Part shown: piece after piece, positions 35,167-47,301 of the stretch
Numbering within the stretch: the first letter of the stretch is position 1
Layout: each line of letters begins with the position of its first letter
From: Berberis thunbergii
Taxonomy: Eukaryota; Streptophyta; Magnoliopsida; Ranunculales; Berberidaceae
Reading direction: 5' to 3'
DNA length: 64,000 nucleotides
Assembly: GCA_003290165.1 (NCBI GenBank)
Contig: QNQO01001819.1
Coordinates: forward strand, 124,001-188,000
Notes under the pieces: model-generated
Told to the model about the DNA's origin: nothing
Databases searched by the model: none
Seen by the model: only the letters and a program-made list of their open reading frames with translations
Made by a program: the position numbers and the translations under genes

Positions 35167-38100
35167 TTAAGAAGTCGTCTGGGTGTTGGACTCCTGTTGT
35201 TGTTTCCACTGGGCAGGTGTCAAAGCTTTTGGGATGGAGAGAGCATGGATCTCCTTCATCTCCTCTGCCAATGCAGAGTTCACCATCCTGTGCCTCTCCA
35301 ATAGCCTCTTCCCTTCGAATTGTTCAGACACTATAGCAATTTCAAAGCTCGCACCGCACCTGAGAAACCAAAATGTTTTCTTTCAACTAAAAGAATAGAA
35401 AAGCATAAAAGTTTGGCTAAACTCCTTCAGAATTGAAACCAGATAGTGTATGTCAGAGATCTTACCCTCCAGATGTATCAATCACTTCCTGGAGAAAAAA
35501 GGAAAATAAAATGTAAATCAAGCACATATATGTTAAATATGAGTAAGAAACAAAAATCAGTTCTTAACAGAAAGAACTAAGTATGACATTTCCAAATGGT
35601 AAGAAAGCATGAACAGATAACAAATAGTACCAAAGTAAATTAGCAGATTAATTGTTGAGTACATGAAATGGGTTAAAGTTATCCTCGATTACGTTGTAAG
35701 CTTAGCAGGTACGAAATGCATTTGAAAAGGAATAACAAATTCAATGGCCCGCATCCAAAAAAGGCATACAAATAAAGTATGCACACATCTTACAATGTGC
35801 ATCATCATTTGTACTTTATAAAAAATCTTATAAATGGCATTGTTTCCAAGGGTAATCACATGAAAGTTGTATATGATGTCTGGACCAAATTTATCAGTGC
35901 ATGGGTTTCATTTATATTTTCAAATGTCTCACCAGAACTTTTGCTCTGATTAAACTCCTTCAATTGTACATCAGTATCATTACCACACTTATCTCCAACC
36001 ATGTTGATGACAAATCAAGGTTGCTGGGGATCAAGAAAATAACATATGACCCAAATATGGAAGCAGACACTTCCAAAGCCATAACATCAATTTGCTTCGT
36101 TGCACAATTAACTGCTTTGATCTGACTATTAATTTTGGTCACCTTTAAATCTAACATCTCTGCACATAGGATCCCGCTGCCACTGAGTTCATCACATTGG
36201 TTTCCACCATTGGAAAATATCATTTGGTAGCATCTGTCACATAGAATATCGTTCACTAGGATCTGTCACATAGATCAAACTATTTGAAGCAGTATAGATT
36301 AATTGCATTCAAGATACACAAGCTTATCTTGGCTGCTCCACAGTGGTTATCTCAACAAATCTAGTGATATCATCTCTCTTAGGACACTTCTTGGCAAGGT
36401 GCAGACCATTGAAAATGTAACATCCCTTGTTATGGGCAGTTGATGTGGATGCCTCCTTTGCCTTGAACTACAACGGTTCCGTGCTTCTCTTACCATCTTC
36501 AAACCCTCATTTCTAATCATTGTTGTCCTTGGAGTAGCCTTTTCTTCTTTCATCTTTTCCTAGTCTTTATTTTTACATTTTAATATAGAAGAACCCGATT
36601 TGTAGATGATAATTCCATCAGCAATGGCAGTTCCACTTGGGAGATCCTTTACTTCCTGTGTTCTCAACCGGTTTGGCTTGTGAATTTGAATAGTTTGACT
36701 TCCTCGGGCATATTTGCACATACCACCACTCAGCATCAACTTCTCTAGACAACTAATCCCCATTTGTTGGAAGGGATTACTCCTTCAATTCTTCTTTCAG
36801 AATGCCCAATATCTCAGTTGTAGGTGGACCAACAGAGACATCATCATCCACCCTAGTTCACCACAACTTGATATCACCCAAAAAGTACAAATTTTAGTCA
36901 GAGAAACATTCAGTTCTTCAGGAGTTTGTATGGCTTCGAAGTAGGGCTCTATATCCCACAAAAAATTGTCTAGTTCCTTGGCATTCCTCACTCCACTCCA
37001 GTGGACGCCTTGGATTCAGGAACTTTGCACCGTGGTATAAAAAAGCAGCTCTTTCATGAATCCTCGACTCTGTTGCCACATTCTGTAAAGTCTTCTTGCA
37101 GAGCCCTCAGTCGAATTTTATCCTCAACTCTGTAACCCTCTTGAATCCCCAACTCTGTAACAGCATTCACAAATGCTCCTTGCAAAGCCCTCAACTCGTA
37201 GAGTGGGTCCTCCACTCTTAATCCTACACCAACCTTTGAATAGTCTTTCCCAAGGGTCTTAATTTTCTGAGATTGGGAGGAACATTCAGAAGAACTTATC
37301 CATCATGTCCCCCATTCGAGAATTCCTCAAGCGTGGTCTCCAACTAGACACATAATCCTGCACTGCTTCTACAAACTGTCCATCAATGCAAAAACCAATC
37401 AAACTCTAGCGAATCTCGACCTAAAATCTTTTGGCCAGCCACACTCTAATGAATATAATACCAAATGTTCCAAGGCTAGTTTTTAACGGAATTCTATCAA
37501 TTGTATTGCACAGGAATAATTTACATGCAATACAAATGTAGTCACTACCCTTGCTTGATCAATGCGAGTATACGCACAACTCATACATTCTCCCAAATGC
37601 AAAGAGTTGGCCTTATAAAATGTATTACAACAATTACATCATAACTACTCACAAAATCCATGTTTCCCTTGCAAATGAACAATCCACTAATAAGGGCTCA
37701 TACAATAAATGGCCACTCTAGCATGAGTGGCATCTGTCCATAGTAGTTTTAATACCTCTTTGGACGAAGATCTGGACTACTGCCAACATGCAAAATCGCA
37801 ACAATCAACAGGCAATGCGATAACCGAGGGTTTTTCAAACACCAAAACCACGACTATGCAAAAAGTCAATCAAAGTTTCTAGATGGCTTTCCAAACTACT
37901 AGACTTGTCGCAATCAAGGATCAACCCTTCCAATCTGCTTGGCCCATACCTTTTGCTTTGAAACTTCAATCAGGTCCAGCCCTAGCTTTGCTTTCTCTTC
38001 AAACACGTAAGAGCAGAGCTTCAATCAGTTCTTCTTTCACTCACACTCTTCTTCTCCATATGTTCATTATCTGTTCTTCAATCACTCTCTCAACTCTCAA

Positions 38101-41100
38101 TCCCCTTCTCTGTCCTTCACTCTTATCAATCAATCTTAGATTTTAAATGTTGGACTAAATATATTCTTAAATTGCATTTTTATTTACATCAACATATGAA
38201 TCGTGAAAATTTGTGTTGCTTGGAAGTCCTAGAAAACGCCAAGTCGCACCTTGCCGCGTTGTTTCACCTGGTGCCTGGGATAACATAGGCTGATGTTATT
38301 GTTTAAAATACAAATGCCTTCTTGTGACCAAAGGTTATCCTCAACTTTCAAGACTTGGGAGGAATCTAAATTACTGTGGGCTTGAGCAAATGGCAACCCT
38401 CCTCAAACTAACCCACCTTGATGATGACCAGGACAAATGGTTGTGGGGAGGGAAGGAAAATAAGTTATCTATTAAAGATTGTCATAAAGCAGTGAGTCCT
38501 CAGGGTCTTCACCCTTGATCACAGGCTGCTAGACAAGAGAATACAAAAATGCACAGCTTAATTTGGATTAAAGAAGTTCTTCCCAAAGCTTGCTTCCTTC
38601 TGTAGATGGTCATCAATGGCAGAATACTCACAGTTGATAACATCAATAGGCCTGGTTTAATCATCCCAGACCATTATGTTCTGTCTTAAACATCCACAAA
38701 CATTTAAGATCAATGTTCCTACCACTATCTCTTTCTTAGATTGGGCCGAGTTGCGGAGTTCTTCCAAAGCAGACAAGTTGAAGCTGAATCACTTGGGGTT
38801 TTGAGTTTGGGTGAGGTTGCTCCATGCTCTGACATGGGTTCTATGGAGCGAAAGAACAACATAATAGGAATGTTTATAAGAATGTAGATAACTTGTGGAT
38901 AGACATCAAAGTTAAATTGTGGGTTCAGGGTAATACATATGGCATTTCTAAGGATACCCACTTTGGAGAAACTGCGCATGATAGTACCACGTGATTTATT
39001 CTTGTACAGGCCCTAGGTGGTTTTGATTGTCTGCTTCTTTTGATGGAATTTTTGGTTATTAATCAAAACAAGAAATATTATGCAAATTAAGCATACAATT
39101 TTCTTTCCCATGGTCAAGCATGTATTCAACTTGTTATTTCTCTTTCCTTGAAAACAAAAAGCAAAAGACATACATCTCAATCAACAACCGCTTCCCCTTC
39201 GCTGATCATATTATCCTAACCGGAAGTTCACAATCACTAGTTTTGTTTTCACCATGTTGATCAGCTATTAAGGAATTTGCTATTAAGGATCGTGGCGACT
39301 TACATTATATTTTGGGCATTGAATTAACTACCACCACTCAAGTCAGTCCACATCTAGTTCAGATTTATAAGTCAAAAGAATGCAGACCCTAATATAACCT
39401 GTTGGCCACGCCAACAATTTGACAAAAGTTCTTCTCCTTTTACCATCACAATACGGGACTCTCACAAGACCATTGGTTTGTAATACAATGTCCGACTAAT
39501 GATCATTTTCAAAACTATGAAAAATACTCCCCTACGTCAGTGGTATTGTCCATTTTGGACTTCAGTCATCAGAGTTCCCGTTTTGTTGATGGCTAATTAG
39601 GATTCAGATTGGGCTTCTTGTCCCGATACTAGATGGTCTACTATAGGTTTCACCGTATTTTTTGGAAAGTAGCCCTGCTTTCTTGGTCATCCATAAAACC
39701 TCTTGTTGCAAGGTCGGATTAAAAAATATAATGTTATTGGTTCAACAAGCTGAATTATTGTGGGTTACCTATTTATCCAAAACACATGATGTTTTTCTTT
39801 CCAAACCACCCTTTATAATGTGTGTCAATCAAAGCATGATTCCCACAGCTGGCAATCCAATTCTTCATCAATGTTCAAAGCACACCGAATTGATCGGGAA
39901 TGATGCAATCTCTGCTATAAGCAGCAGGAATCGATCAAGCATATTTTTTTTTCATGCTCCTTCTTGATGGAACTATGGTACAAAATAGAGGTGCCACTAC
40001 TAACTTGGCAGCATGGAGGGAACAATGGGCTGTTAGAATTAAGGGAATTGGTTGAAGGATAGAATCCTCCTTGCAGTAGTAGAAATTTGGAGAGAGCACA
40101 ATTTTTGCATTTTCGAAGGTAAACATCAAGAGGTGAACAGCCTGGTGGGTGTGTAGAGTGAAAGCAGCCATTTGGTTTCAGGGTCTCCCATAGAAAGTCT
40201 TTAAAAACTCAATTCAGCTCATACTTTAAAAATAATAAATAATAAATAATAAATAATATTGAAATGGATCTTCAATTTTGAGTTAGTCATCAGCGTCTTC
40301 AAGTTCACACTCCAAGCCATCATTACCTTCCTGATTTATCACAAAAAAGTCTTCCCATGACACTCTTCAATCGACCCCAAGTCGAAAGTTCTCCCATTAG
40401 TCCATAACCAACTTAAGGAAGGATATAATGTTCACATGTTAGTGATGCGAATATGGAGAATCATCATTTTCTAGTTACTTCAACCGACATGGTTGATATA
40501 ACCTCTTGGAGTGTAAATAATGTGGTTTAGATTTAAACACATGTAATAAGTAGTAATGTCCATTGTAGTCATGGCATGACATGGTCCATTGCCGTATACA
40601 GGAGATCAATTCTTGTAAAGAAATATTAGTTGCGGTTGTCATAAAAGCTTTGAAGTCAGTTTTCAATAGAATTCTATTTCTCTCTTATAATCAAGGACTT
40701 GTTAAGTTTATGCATACTTGTTTTCTAATAATTTAATCTCCTAGCATATACAAAAAAACTGAGCTAGTTGGTGGTTGTGTCTCCCAAATTTTACTTCAAC
40801 TTTCCATTTATTTCAGTTTGTAAATTTCATCCATTGCAATGCAAATTGACAACCACATTGTCGAACCCCATCCTTCGCACTGCTGGCCTTCTAATTCAAA
40901 CTTCTTCTTATTACACTACTATGACAACATTGAGTAAGTACTGTTTTCTACCAAGAAAAGCATTCAAAAATCTTGTGATCTTCATAAATGGTGCCAGTTT
41001 CTTCCCAATATCTTATTCTTAGGACAAGTGCACCAGGTCAAAGTGTATAACAAAACCTTACACTTGAAGTGTAAGCCTAGACCTGACTTGTTAAACACTA

Positions 41101-41571
41101 GCAAAGTGACTCACATGTTTTACATATAATATGTGCATAGCAGGGCTTCATTCATGGCTGTGAACCGATTTTTTATTTTTTTAATTAATTTATTATTAAT
41201 AAATTTTTTTGTAGAGAACACAAGTTTATGTAAGTAGAATCCCAATATCTCCTGTCGATTACTTGATTACAATCTTTCTCAATGTCTCCCCCCCCCCCCC
41301 CCCCCCCAAGTTCTCCGGCAATTTATCAAACCCAAACGACCAAAAACACGATTTTGATAATACCCAAACATCTAAAGTTTCATATCTATATCAAATTAAT
41401 AAACCCAAACAAAATTATCACAAATCTGAGTAAACTACTAAAAACATACACCACAGATACCTGTCCAACAAGCAACAAGACGAATAAAAGAGTAAAAGAG
41501 GAGATTACCAGATGAGAAGGACTCATCTTTGATGTCAATGAAGCTTCAACTTGCTCCTTGGTCACACCCAT
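35167..41571 (-). CDS. BOLA2: BolA-like protein 2 (BOLA2), three exons with 6-kb first intron
   Basis: A 92-residue BolA-family protein. Exon 1 is 41,509-41,571 (MGVTKEQVEASLTSKMSPSHL), exon 2 is only 23 nt (35,466-35,488, EVIDTSG), exon 3 is 35,167-35,359. All junctions are GT-AG and keep frame. Landmarks are [29 protein letters not shown] with the conserved Cys (Fe-S ligand in the loop) and invariant His, then LAEEMKEIHALSI. Plant BOLA2 is the cytosolic/nuclear partner of monothiol glutaredoxin GRXS17, forming a [2Fe-2S] heterodimer. No targeting extension, as expected. Intron 1 (35,489-41,508) is loaded with gypsy, copia and LINE debris, yet coding and splice signals look intact. Confidence 0.92.
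35960..37440 (-). mobile_element. Degenerate Ty3/gypsy gag fragment (in BOLA2 intron)
   Basis: On the minus strand pieces resemble gypsy gag: RNAKELDNFLWDIEPYFEA with VSLTKI (about 36,991-36,870) and, further on, a decayed zinc knuckle GCYIFNGLHLAKKCPKR (about 36,430-36,375). Many stops and frameshifts. No LTRs recognised. Confidence 0.6.
38320..38720 (+). mobile_element. LINE reverse-transcriptase tail fragment (in BOLA2 intron)
   Basis: Plus-strand translation shows DDDQDKWLWGGKENKLSIKD and, after a frame break, WIKEVLPKACFLLWMVINGRILTVDNI, the zf-RVT region of plant LINEs. Broken by stops. Confidence 0.65.
39170..39880 (+). mobile_element. Degenerate copia reverse transcriptase / RNase H fragment (in BOLA2 intron)
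   Basis: Plus-strand traces in order: IILTGS (catalytic-site neighbourhood), IKDRGDLHYILGIEL, DSDWASCPDTRWSTIGFTVFFG, and WSSIKP...QQAELLWVTYL, the canonical end of copia RT through RNase H. Frames shift several times. Confidence 0.75.
39890..40170 (+). mobile_element. LINE zf-RVT fragment (in BOLA2 intron)
   Basis: Traces HIFFSCSFLMELW, AAWREQWAV and WREHNFCIFEG correspond to the C-terminal tail of plant LINE ORF2. Possibly the continuation of the LINE piece at 38,320, with the copia fragment inserted between. Confidence 0.55.
40171..41508. other. Remainder of BOLA2 intron 1
   Basis: No further domain recognised. A homopolymer of about 20 C lies at about 41,288-41,307. Confidence 0.4.
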
Positions 41572-41944
41572 CTCTCTCTTTCTTGAGCCACAAGTATTGC
41601 ACTCAAACAAAAGCCGATAGCCTCCTCAATCAACCCTTCCCTTGCTGGGGGGTTATTGGAGAGCTTCTAACTACACCCACGGATTCTTCTTCTCACCACC
41701 ACACCCACACCCACACCCAAATTGTAAAAAAAATTCTCCTCACCACTTAGTTTGCAAGAAAATAAAATTTGGAATTGCCGATTTCCACCTCTATGCTTCT
41801 GCATCTCCGTCCATGTAAACTCACTGAATTAACTGAATTGAACTGAACTACTAACATTAGTTTCCATTCACCTAACATTTTTTTTCACGCCAGGCCACTG
41901 CAACACTAACATTAGTTTCCATTCACCTTTGACAACTTCAAGGA

Positions 41945-42060
41945 ATTAACCCTTAACCCTCCAAACCCCATGCCGTTGGTCAAATTCGAACCCGTGACAT
42001 GTAATATCATCCGTTACACCTCTACCAACTCAGCTGATATACCTTTGGCAACGTAGAGTT
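41945..42060 (-). mobile_element. tRNA-derived SINE (minus strand)
   Basis: Minus-strand ATCAGCTGAGTTGGTAGAGG (A box) is followed by GGGTTCGAATT (B box) about 30 bp on. Same general design as the SINE at 28,640. The stem needed for a real tRNA is not formed. Confidence 0.6.
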
Positions 42061-42175
42061 CATTACTATTAAAAACAACATAGATGGAAGCCTTCTGAAA
42101 CGCCAGATAGGTCTCTTAGAACTAACATAGATATTTCATTGGATGAAGATAAGAACATAGTGAATCATGGATTGT

Positions 42176-42720
42176 GTAGCAACCTGATCCACACAGTAAG
42201 AAATTGTCTGCTCTAAGCTCAACTGGCTCTCACGGCTTTAAAACGCGTCTTACTATGGGGATCCAACCTCGCACATAAGTAGATCATCCCACTCCGGCAC
42301 CCAGGCGATCTGAAACTATGTCCCCCTTTGTAGCTCGTCCAACCTCTCTCGAGCCTATTGGGCCTTTTGGGCTCCAACCCTCACCCTCAGGTCCGCCCAC
42401 TCTAGGGTCTTACAGTCCACCCCTTAGGGCCCAACGTCCACATTGGCACACTGTTGACTGGGTTAGACTCTGATACCATTTTGTAACGACCCGGTCCACA
42501 CAATATGAAATTGTCTGCTCTGGGCCCAACTGGTCTGCACGGCTTTAAAACGCGCCTTACTATGGAGATCCGACCACGCACATATGTAGATCATCCCCCT
42601 CCGCACCCAGACGATGTGGGATTATGTCTCCCTTTGTATCTCATCCAACCTATCTCGAGCCATTGGGCTCTAACCCTCACCCTCAGATCCGCTCACTCTA
42701 GGGTCTCACAGATTGTTTTG
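42176..42720. repeat. Direct repeat pair (~220-250 bp units), TRIM-like
   Basis: Unit 1 (about 42,190-42,420) and unit 2 (about 42,495-42,711) share GAAATTGTCTGCTCT, CACGGCTTTAAAACGCG, CTTACTATGGRGATCC and CCCTCACCCTCAG, then ACTCTAGGGTCT. The spacer contains TGATACCATTTTGTAACGACCC, like a primer-binding/methionine-tRNA-type phrase found in small LTR elements. No coding. A TRIM or degenerate LTR pair is likely. Confidence 0.5.
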
Positions 42721-43467
42721 AGAAACTCGAAAACGATGTGGTGATCATTCGTAAGATGACGACATACCATTTGAGCAAGCCCCTGGACCAAAAAGTAGAT
42801 AAATTAAAGAGTTCCAAGCTTGTATTGTATGACATTTACGTGACTTTAACCTTTGCGTCAACACCATAAGATTAAACAATGTATGAGTTTTGTTTGTTTG
42901 TTTGTAATAGCCATCATGCTTTTATTCTTTACAAAACTCATCATGATTCTTTAAAGCTACATTTTATTTAAAAAATTTCCTATCTATTCGTATTCGGATC
43001 ATGACAAATTTTCAGTATAATCCATATCCGAACAGTATTCGAGTCAGACCAACTTTCATAAATTCGTACTTATCCGCCCCATTTTCCTATTCGGATAACT
43101 ATATCCACCTAATAAATATTAAAATTTGAATTTGGTTCAGATCTCAGATTTTATCTGTACCATTTTATGCCCTCAACATTAAAAAAGGACCGAGTTTGGT
43201 GGTGTAGGTGCGTGCTATGGGTAACTCTTAATTTTTTTTCCTTTTCGAAGTAAGGCACATAGAACACATAGAACAACTACGCTTGAAGGAATTTAAGGTG
43301 GTCGTCCTATTTCCTCTACAATATTCCCATTTTCATTAGTGTACATTGTGCACTTTCTATTTCTAATGCTCCCCAACTAAATTTCCATTTCCAGCAGAGA
43401 TCTCTTAGGTCCACATCCCACTTCTCAACCTGAGCTTCCCACCCACACACCAACCCCCCCCCCCCCC
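42721..43467. other. AT-rich intergenic left of Pack-MULE 1
   Basis: No coding region recognised. Ends in a C homopolymer (43,454-43,467) directly before the Pack-MULE terminus. Confidence 0.45.
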
Positions 43468-45254
43468 GGACCGAGGGGGGCTCCTGCGCGGGGTGTGCTG
43501 GAGCGCGTTCTGCGGGCTGTTGTCAACCGTTGGATGAAATCCAACGGCCGATATCGACGGAATCAAAATACAATTAAAGTGAAGAGATTTTGAAAAGAGA
43601 AAGAGATTTACAGCGTCGGATCAGATCCGACGGTTGAGATTATGACTTTGAATGAGATTTTGAAAAGAGGGAGAGATTTTTGCTTTGGAAAGAGAGAGAT
43701 TTTGCTTTGATTGAAAAGAGAGATTTACTGTATGTGTCAGATTTACTGTAGCAAAAATTAGGTAAAATTTCAAGAGAGAGAGGGTTTGCATACGTTTTGA
43801 GCCGTTGGATTTCATCCGACGGTTCCTATTAAAGAAATTCAAATGAGGTGTGTTTGCAGTTTTTAAATGTATTACAGCCGTCGGATCTAATCCGACGGTT
43901 GAGATTTCCATTTCCCTTGCATAGTTTCTCCTCACAGTTGGGGCAACAAATGTACATTAATCCTCCCAAGATGTCCATGTCTTCAGGGATGCAACTTAGT
44001 CAGATGCATCCATCTATGGTTGAGACCATCACTACAGCCATTACCACTAATCCTAATCTCACTGCGGCCTTAGCTTCAGCCATATCTTCCGTCATGGGTG
44101 CACCAAGAAGCAGTGATAGAAACCACAACAACGGTAATAATACCTGATTACAAGTTCCTACCCACACTTATCAAATGGATCTTAGGGATCAATCAGTCTA
44201 GCTTGGCTAGTTAGCTAAGCCAGAATGGGTTGTTAATCAGGTCGAGTGCCCATACAAAGTATAAATGGTCACATTTTTTTTGTCATTTGTCAATAATATG
44301 CAGTTGTTTTTTATTTTTTGGAACTTCACAAATTTCTCATTTGTTGAAGAGAAGGTACATACATATATTTGTACACAAAATATCGTTGAGATGTAATGAA
44401 CAGAGGCTACTATAGTTTTTGTGGGAGTATATAAAAGGTTGTCATTTACAAAATTATCGCAATGACACTGTTTCTGGCTGAGCTGATTGAACAAACAGGA
44501 TGCGCTTTGAAGAAGCAATCACCTGCTGATTATACATTGGGGAAAGCAAGGACCTCTTTGAATGCATACTCAAAGTTTCACATCGAAAGTGATAATTCAT
44601 GAAACCATGTGAGTTTCAGGCATAACGGCTCTAAATCTACCAAGTTGAATCGAAGGATGAGAGGTTGATAACATAAGATGGATAGCAGTAAGCATGACAC
44701 ATTGATCTTTTGAATTAAGTCGATCACTTCAAAAAGCTGAAAATGAATTTCCCATTGGATTTTAATTCCCTTTGAAGGATGGGGGATTACTGACCGTAAA
44801 TTCCCTCCCTTTTCCAATTCATAAATCTCAACCGTCGGATTAGATCCGACGGCTGTAATACATTTAAAAACTGCAAAACACCTCATTTGAATTTTTTAAT
44901 ATGAACCGTCAGATGAAATCCAACGGCTCAAAACGTATGCAAACCCTCTCTCTCTTAAAATTTTACCTAATTTTTGCTAAAGTAAATCTGACACATACAG
45001 TAAATCTCTCTTTTCAATCAAAGCAAAATCTCTCATTTTCCAAAGCAAAAATCTCGCTCTTTTCAAAATCTCATTCAAAGTCATAATCTCAACCGTCGGA
45101 TCTGATCCGACGGCTGTAAATCTCTCTCTCTTTTCAAAATCTCTTCTCTTTAATTGTATTTTGATTCCGTCGATATCGGCCGTTGGATTTCATCCAACGG
45201 TTGACAACAGCGCACAGGACGCGCTCCAGCACACCCCGCGCAGGAGCCCCCCTC
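43468..45254. mobile_element. Pack-MULE 1 (long-TIR Mutator-like element carrying a WRKY fragment)
   Basis: Arms 43,468-43,907 and 44,823-45,254 are inverted repeats of about 435 bp at high identity. The left tip GGACCGAGGGGGGCTCCTGCG matches the tip of Pack-MULE 2. The right tip ends in a C run and lacks the last GGTCC, so its 9-bp duplication cannot be read with confidence (C-rich on both sides). Each arm holds four 21-bp palindromes. The core (43,908-44,822) contains a WRKY gene fragment. The right tip lies about 90 bp from the CYP97B start codon. No transposase. Confidence 0.85.
43948..44147 (+). pseudogene. Captured group IIb WRKY C-terminal fragment
   Basis: The peptide reads QMYINPPKMSMSSGMQLSQ...MVETITTAITTNPNLTAALASAISSVMG, then a Ser/Asn-rich end and a stop. 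The (T/A)AITxxPNxTAALAxAISS(V/I) block is the signature C-terminus of group IIb WRKY factors (WRKY6/31/42 clade). The WRKY domain itself is absent. It is open to its stop but lies inside a transposon, so it is a transduplicated fragment. Confidence 0.75.
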
Positions 45255-46859
45255 CCCCCCCCCCACTTAAAAACTCACTACATTCTATCTCACTGTATCA
45301 CTAACAAACAACACAACTCTCTCTGCTCTGCTTCACTTTGCCATGACTGCTCTAACTGTTGCTCCTGTTGGGTTTCCAAGGAGTGGGTTTTCATCACTGG
45401 GCACTTCAAAAAGTTGGAGTTCAACCCCAAGTAGAACTAATTACTTCACTTTTCAAAGGAAATTTTCTGCAATCAGGTTGGTTTCTTCTTTCCTTCCTTC
45501 CCTTTCTAGGATTGTGTATCTAGTTCTAATTTCCCCATGTTATTTTGAAAATTTTAGATGTTGTTGTGGTTTTAAAATTCTGGGGTTGGGTTGTTGATGA
45601 TGTTATTTGCTTGGTTTAGGATCAATTTGTTCATCTTTTAAACATGTAACAACTTGATGAAATTGAATGTTGTAAAGTTAATTGCTTCAATTAAAGAGTT
45701 TTAAATCTAATGGTCTATGTAGTGATTCTATCTATCTACATTATATTTTTTTAGGGAGTTGCTAAGTGTAATCCACTGTTTGGATTCATGTCCCCAACTT
45801 TATCTCTTAGATTTAATTTTTTAAAATTGTTTGGTGTACCCAAATATAAGGAGATGAAAATTACTCATGTTGTTTATAAGAAACTTTGTATAATGGATTC
45901 ATAATGTAAATTTTTTGATGTAGGATTTTTTAAGGTTTTAAATGCAATATTTTCAAATGTGATATAATACTATAATAGTTGCAAAAATTTTGAAAATTAT
46001 GTATTAATTAATATATTTTTAATTAAGTTATTTTTAATACATATTTGATTTTGTCAACCCTCTATAGTTGATCAACACATTGACATTTAACGAATACATG
46101 ATTGAATTTTGTTTAATAGATATTTTGTACTTTTGTTATTTCATTCAATAGTCATTTAACACTCCTAAACAAGAAAATTTTCATCACCTTATTAAAAATG
46201 ACAAGTTGGTGTTACATACTTTAAGTTAGTGTAACAAAATCCAACCATCCAAAAATATTGGTATAACAAAGAGTGGGTGCAACCAAGTCAAATAGTCGGA
46301 TACACGTAGCAACTTTCTTCTTTTGTCACTGGGATAACCATTCAATTCAAAATTTTCAAGTGATAGTGCTCGGTTCCAATGGTGGTGTGTTAGTGATGGT
46401 GCTAGCAGTGTCTGTGTTGAAGTAATGGTGGCTGTAAGCTTATATGTTTGTGTGAATAATAAATGCATTAATCTCAAAATTTATGGTTTATTCACATTTT
46501 GAGCATACTGGCTGGTGTTACAGGTGTTGTGTTTATGCGGGTGGTGGTTGTGGTGACAGATGTGGCAATGGTGGTGATTGTGACTCGATCTTATATCGAC
46601 TGTGGAGTGTTGAAAAGAGGCTTAGACGATCTCTCCCTCATTAATGACAAATTTGTTGTATAATTAACAGAATTTGCATAGGAAAAGAGGTTGCAGTCAC
46701 TGTCAACTTGTTAGAGGATTACAGCTTATCAGTTCTATAACTTAACTGTTTTCCGTATTTTTTAATGAAAGGTCAAGTATTTTGTCACTATTAAAGAAGA
46801 ATTACATCAAATGCAAAAAAGCAAGGACACAAACAATATATTAATTCCTAGTACAACCC

Positions 46860-46868
46860 AAAGGAATG
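46860..46868. repeat. 9-bp target duplication of Pack-MULE 2 (left)
   Basis: AAAGGAATG, identical to 50,534-50,542. Nine-base duplications are the rule for Mutator-like transposition. Confidence 0.95.
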
Positions 46869-47301
46869 GGATCGAGGGGGCTCCTGCGCGGGGTGTGCTG
46901 GAGCGTGTCCTGCGCACCGTTATGAACCGTTGGATGAAATCCAACTGCTAATATTGACGTAATTCAAATGCAAATTATGTTGAAAAGGGTGGCAGGTTTT
47001 TAATATATTACAGCCGTCGGATCTGATCTGACGGCTGAGATTTTGTCTTGGAAGGTAACATTTGAAACAGAGAGAGAGGTTAGCTGTTTGCTTGGAAAAT
47101 CCATTTGCAAACAGAGTCAGAGTGTTTGAAAAAAAAAAAAAAAATTCATTCTCGATCTAGATCTGAGGGAGAGGAAGAGGAAGAGGAAGAGAAAGGGGAT
47201 CTGAGGGGGAGGAAGAGGAAAAAGCATCTGAGGGTTCGCTCGAGAGGAAGAAGAAGAAGAAGAGGAGGAGGGTTCGCTCGAAGCTGAAGCTGCTGTTGCT
47301 T

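Noticed and set aside
43454..43467. Homopolymer C tract as Pack-MULE 1 target duplication
   Set aside because: C runs on both sides make a 9-bp duplication unreadable; possible sequencing artefact.
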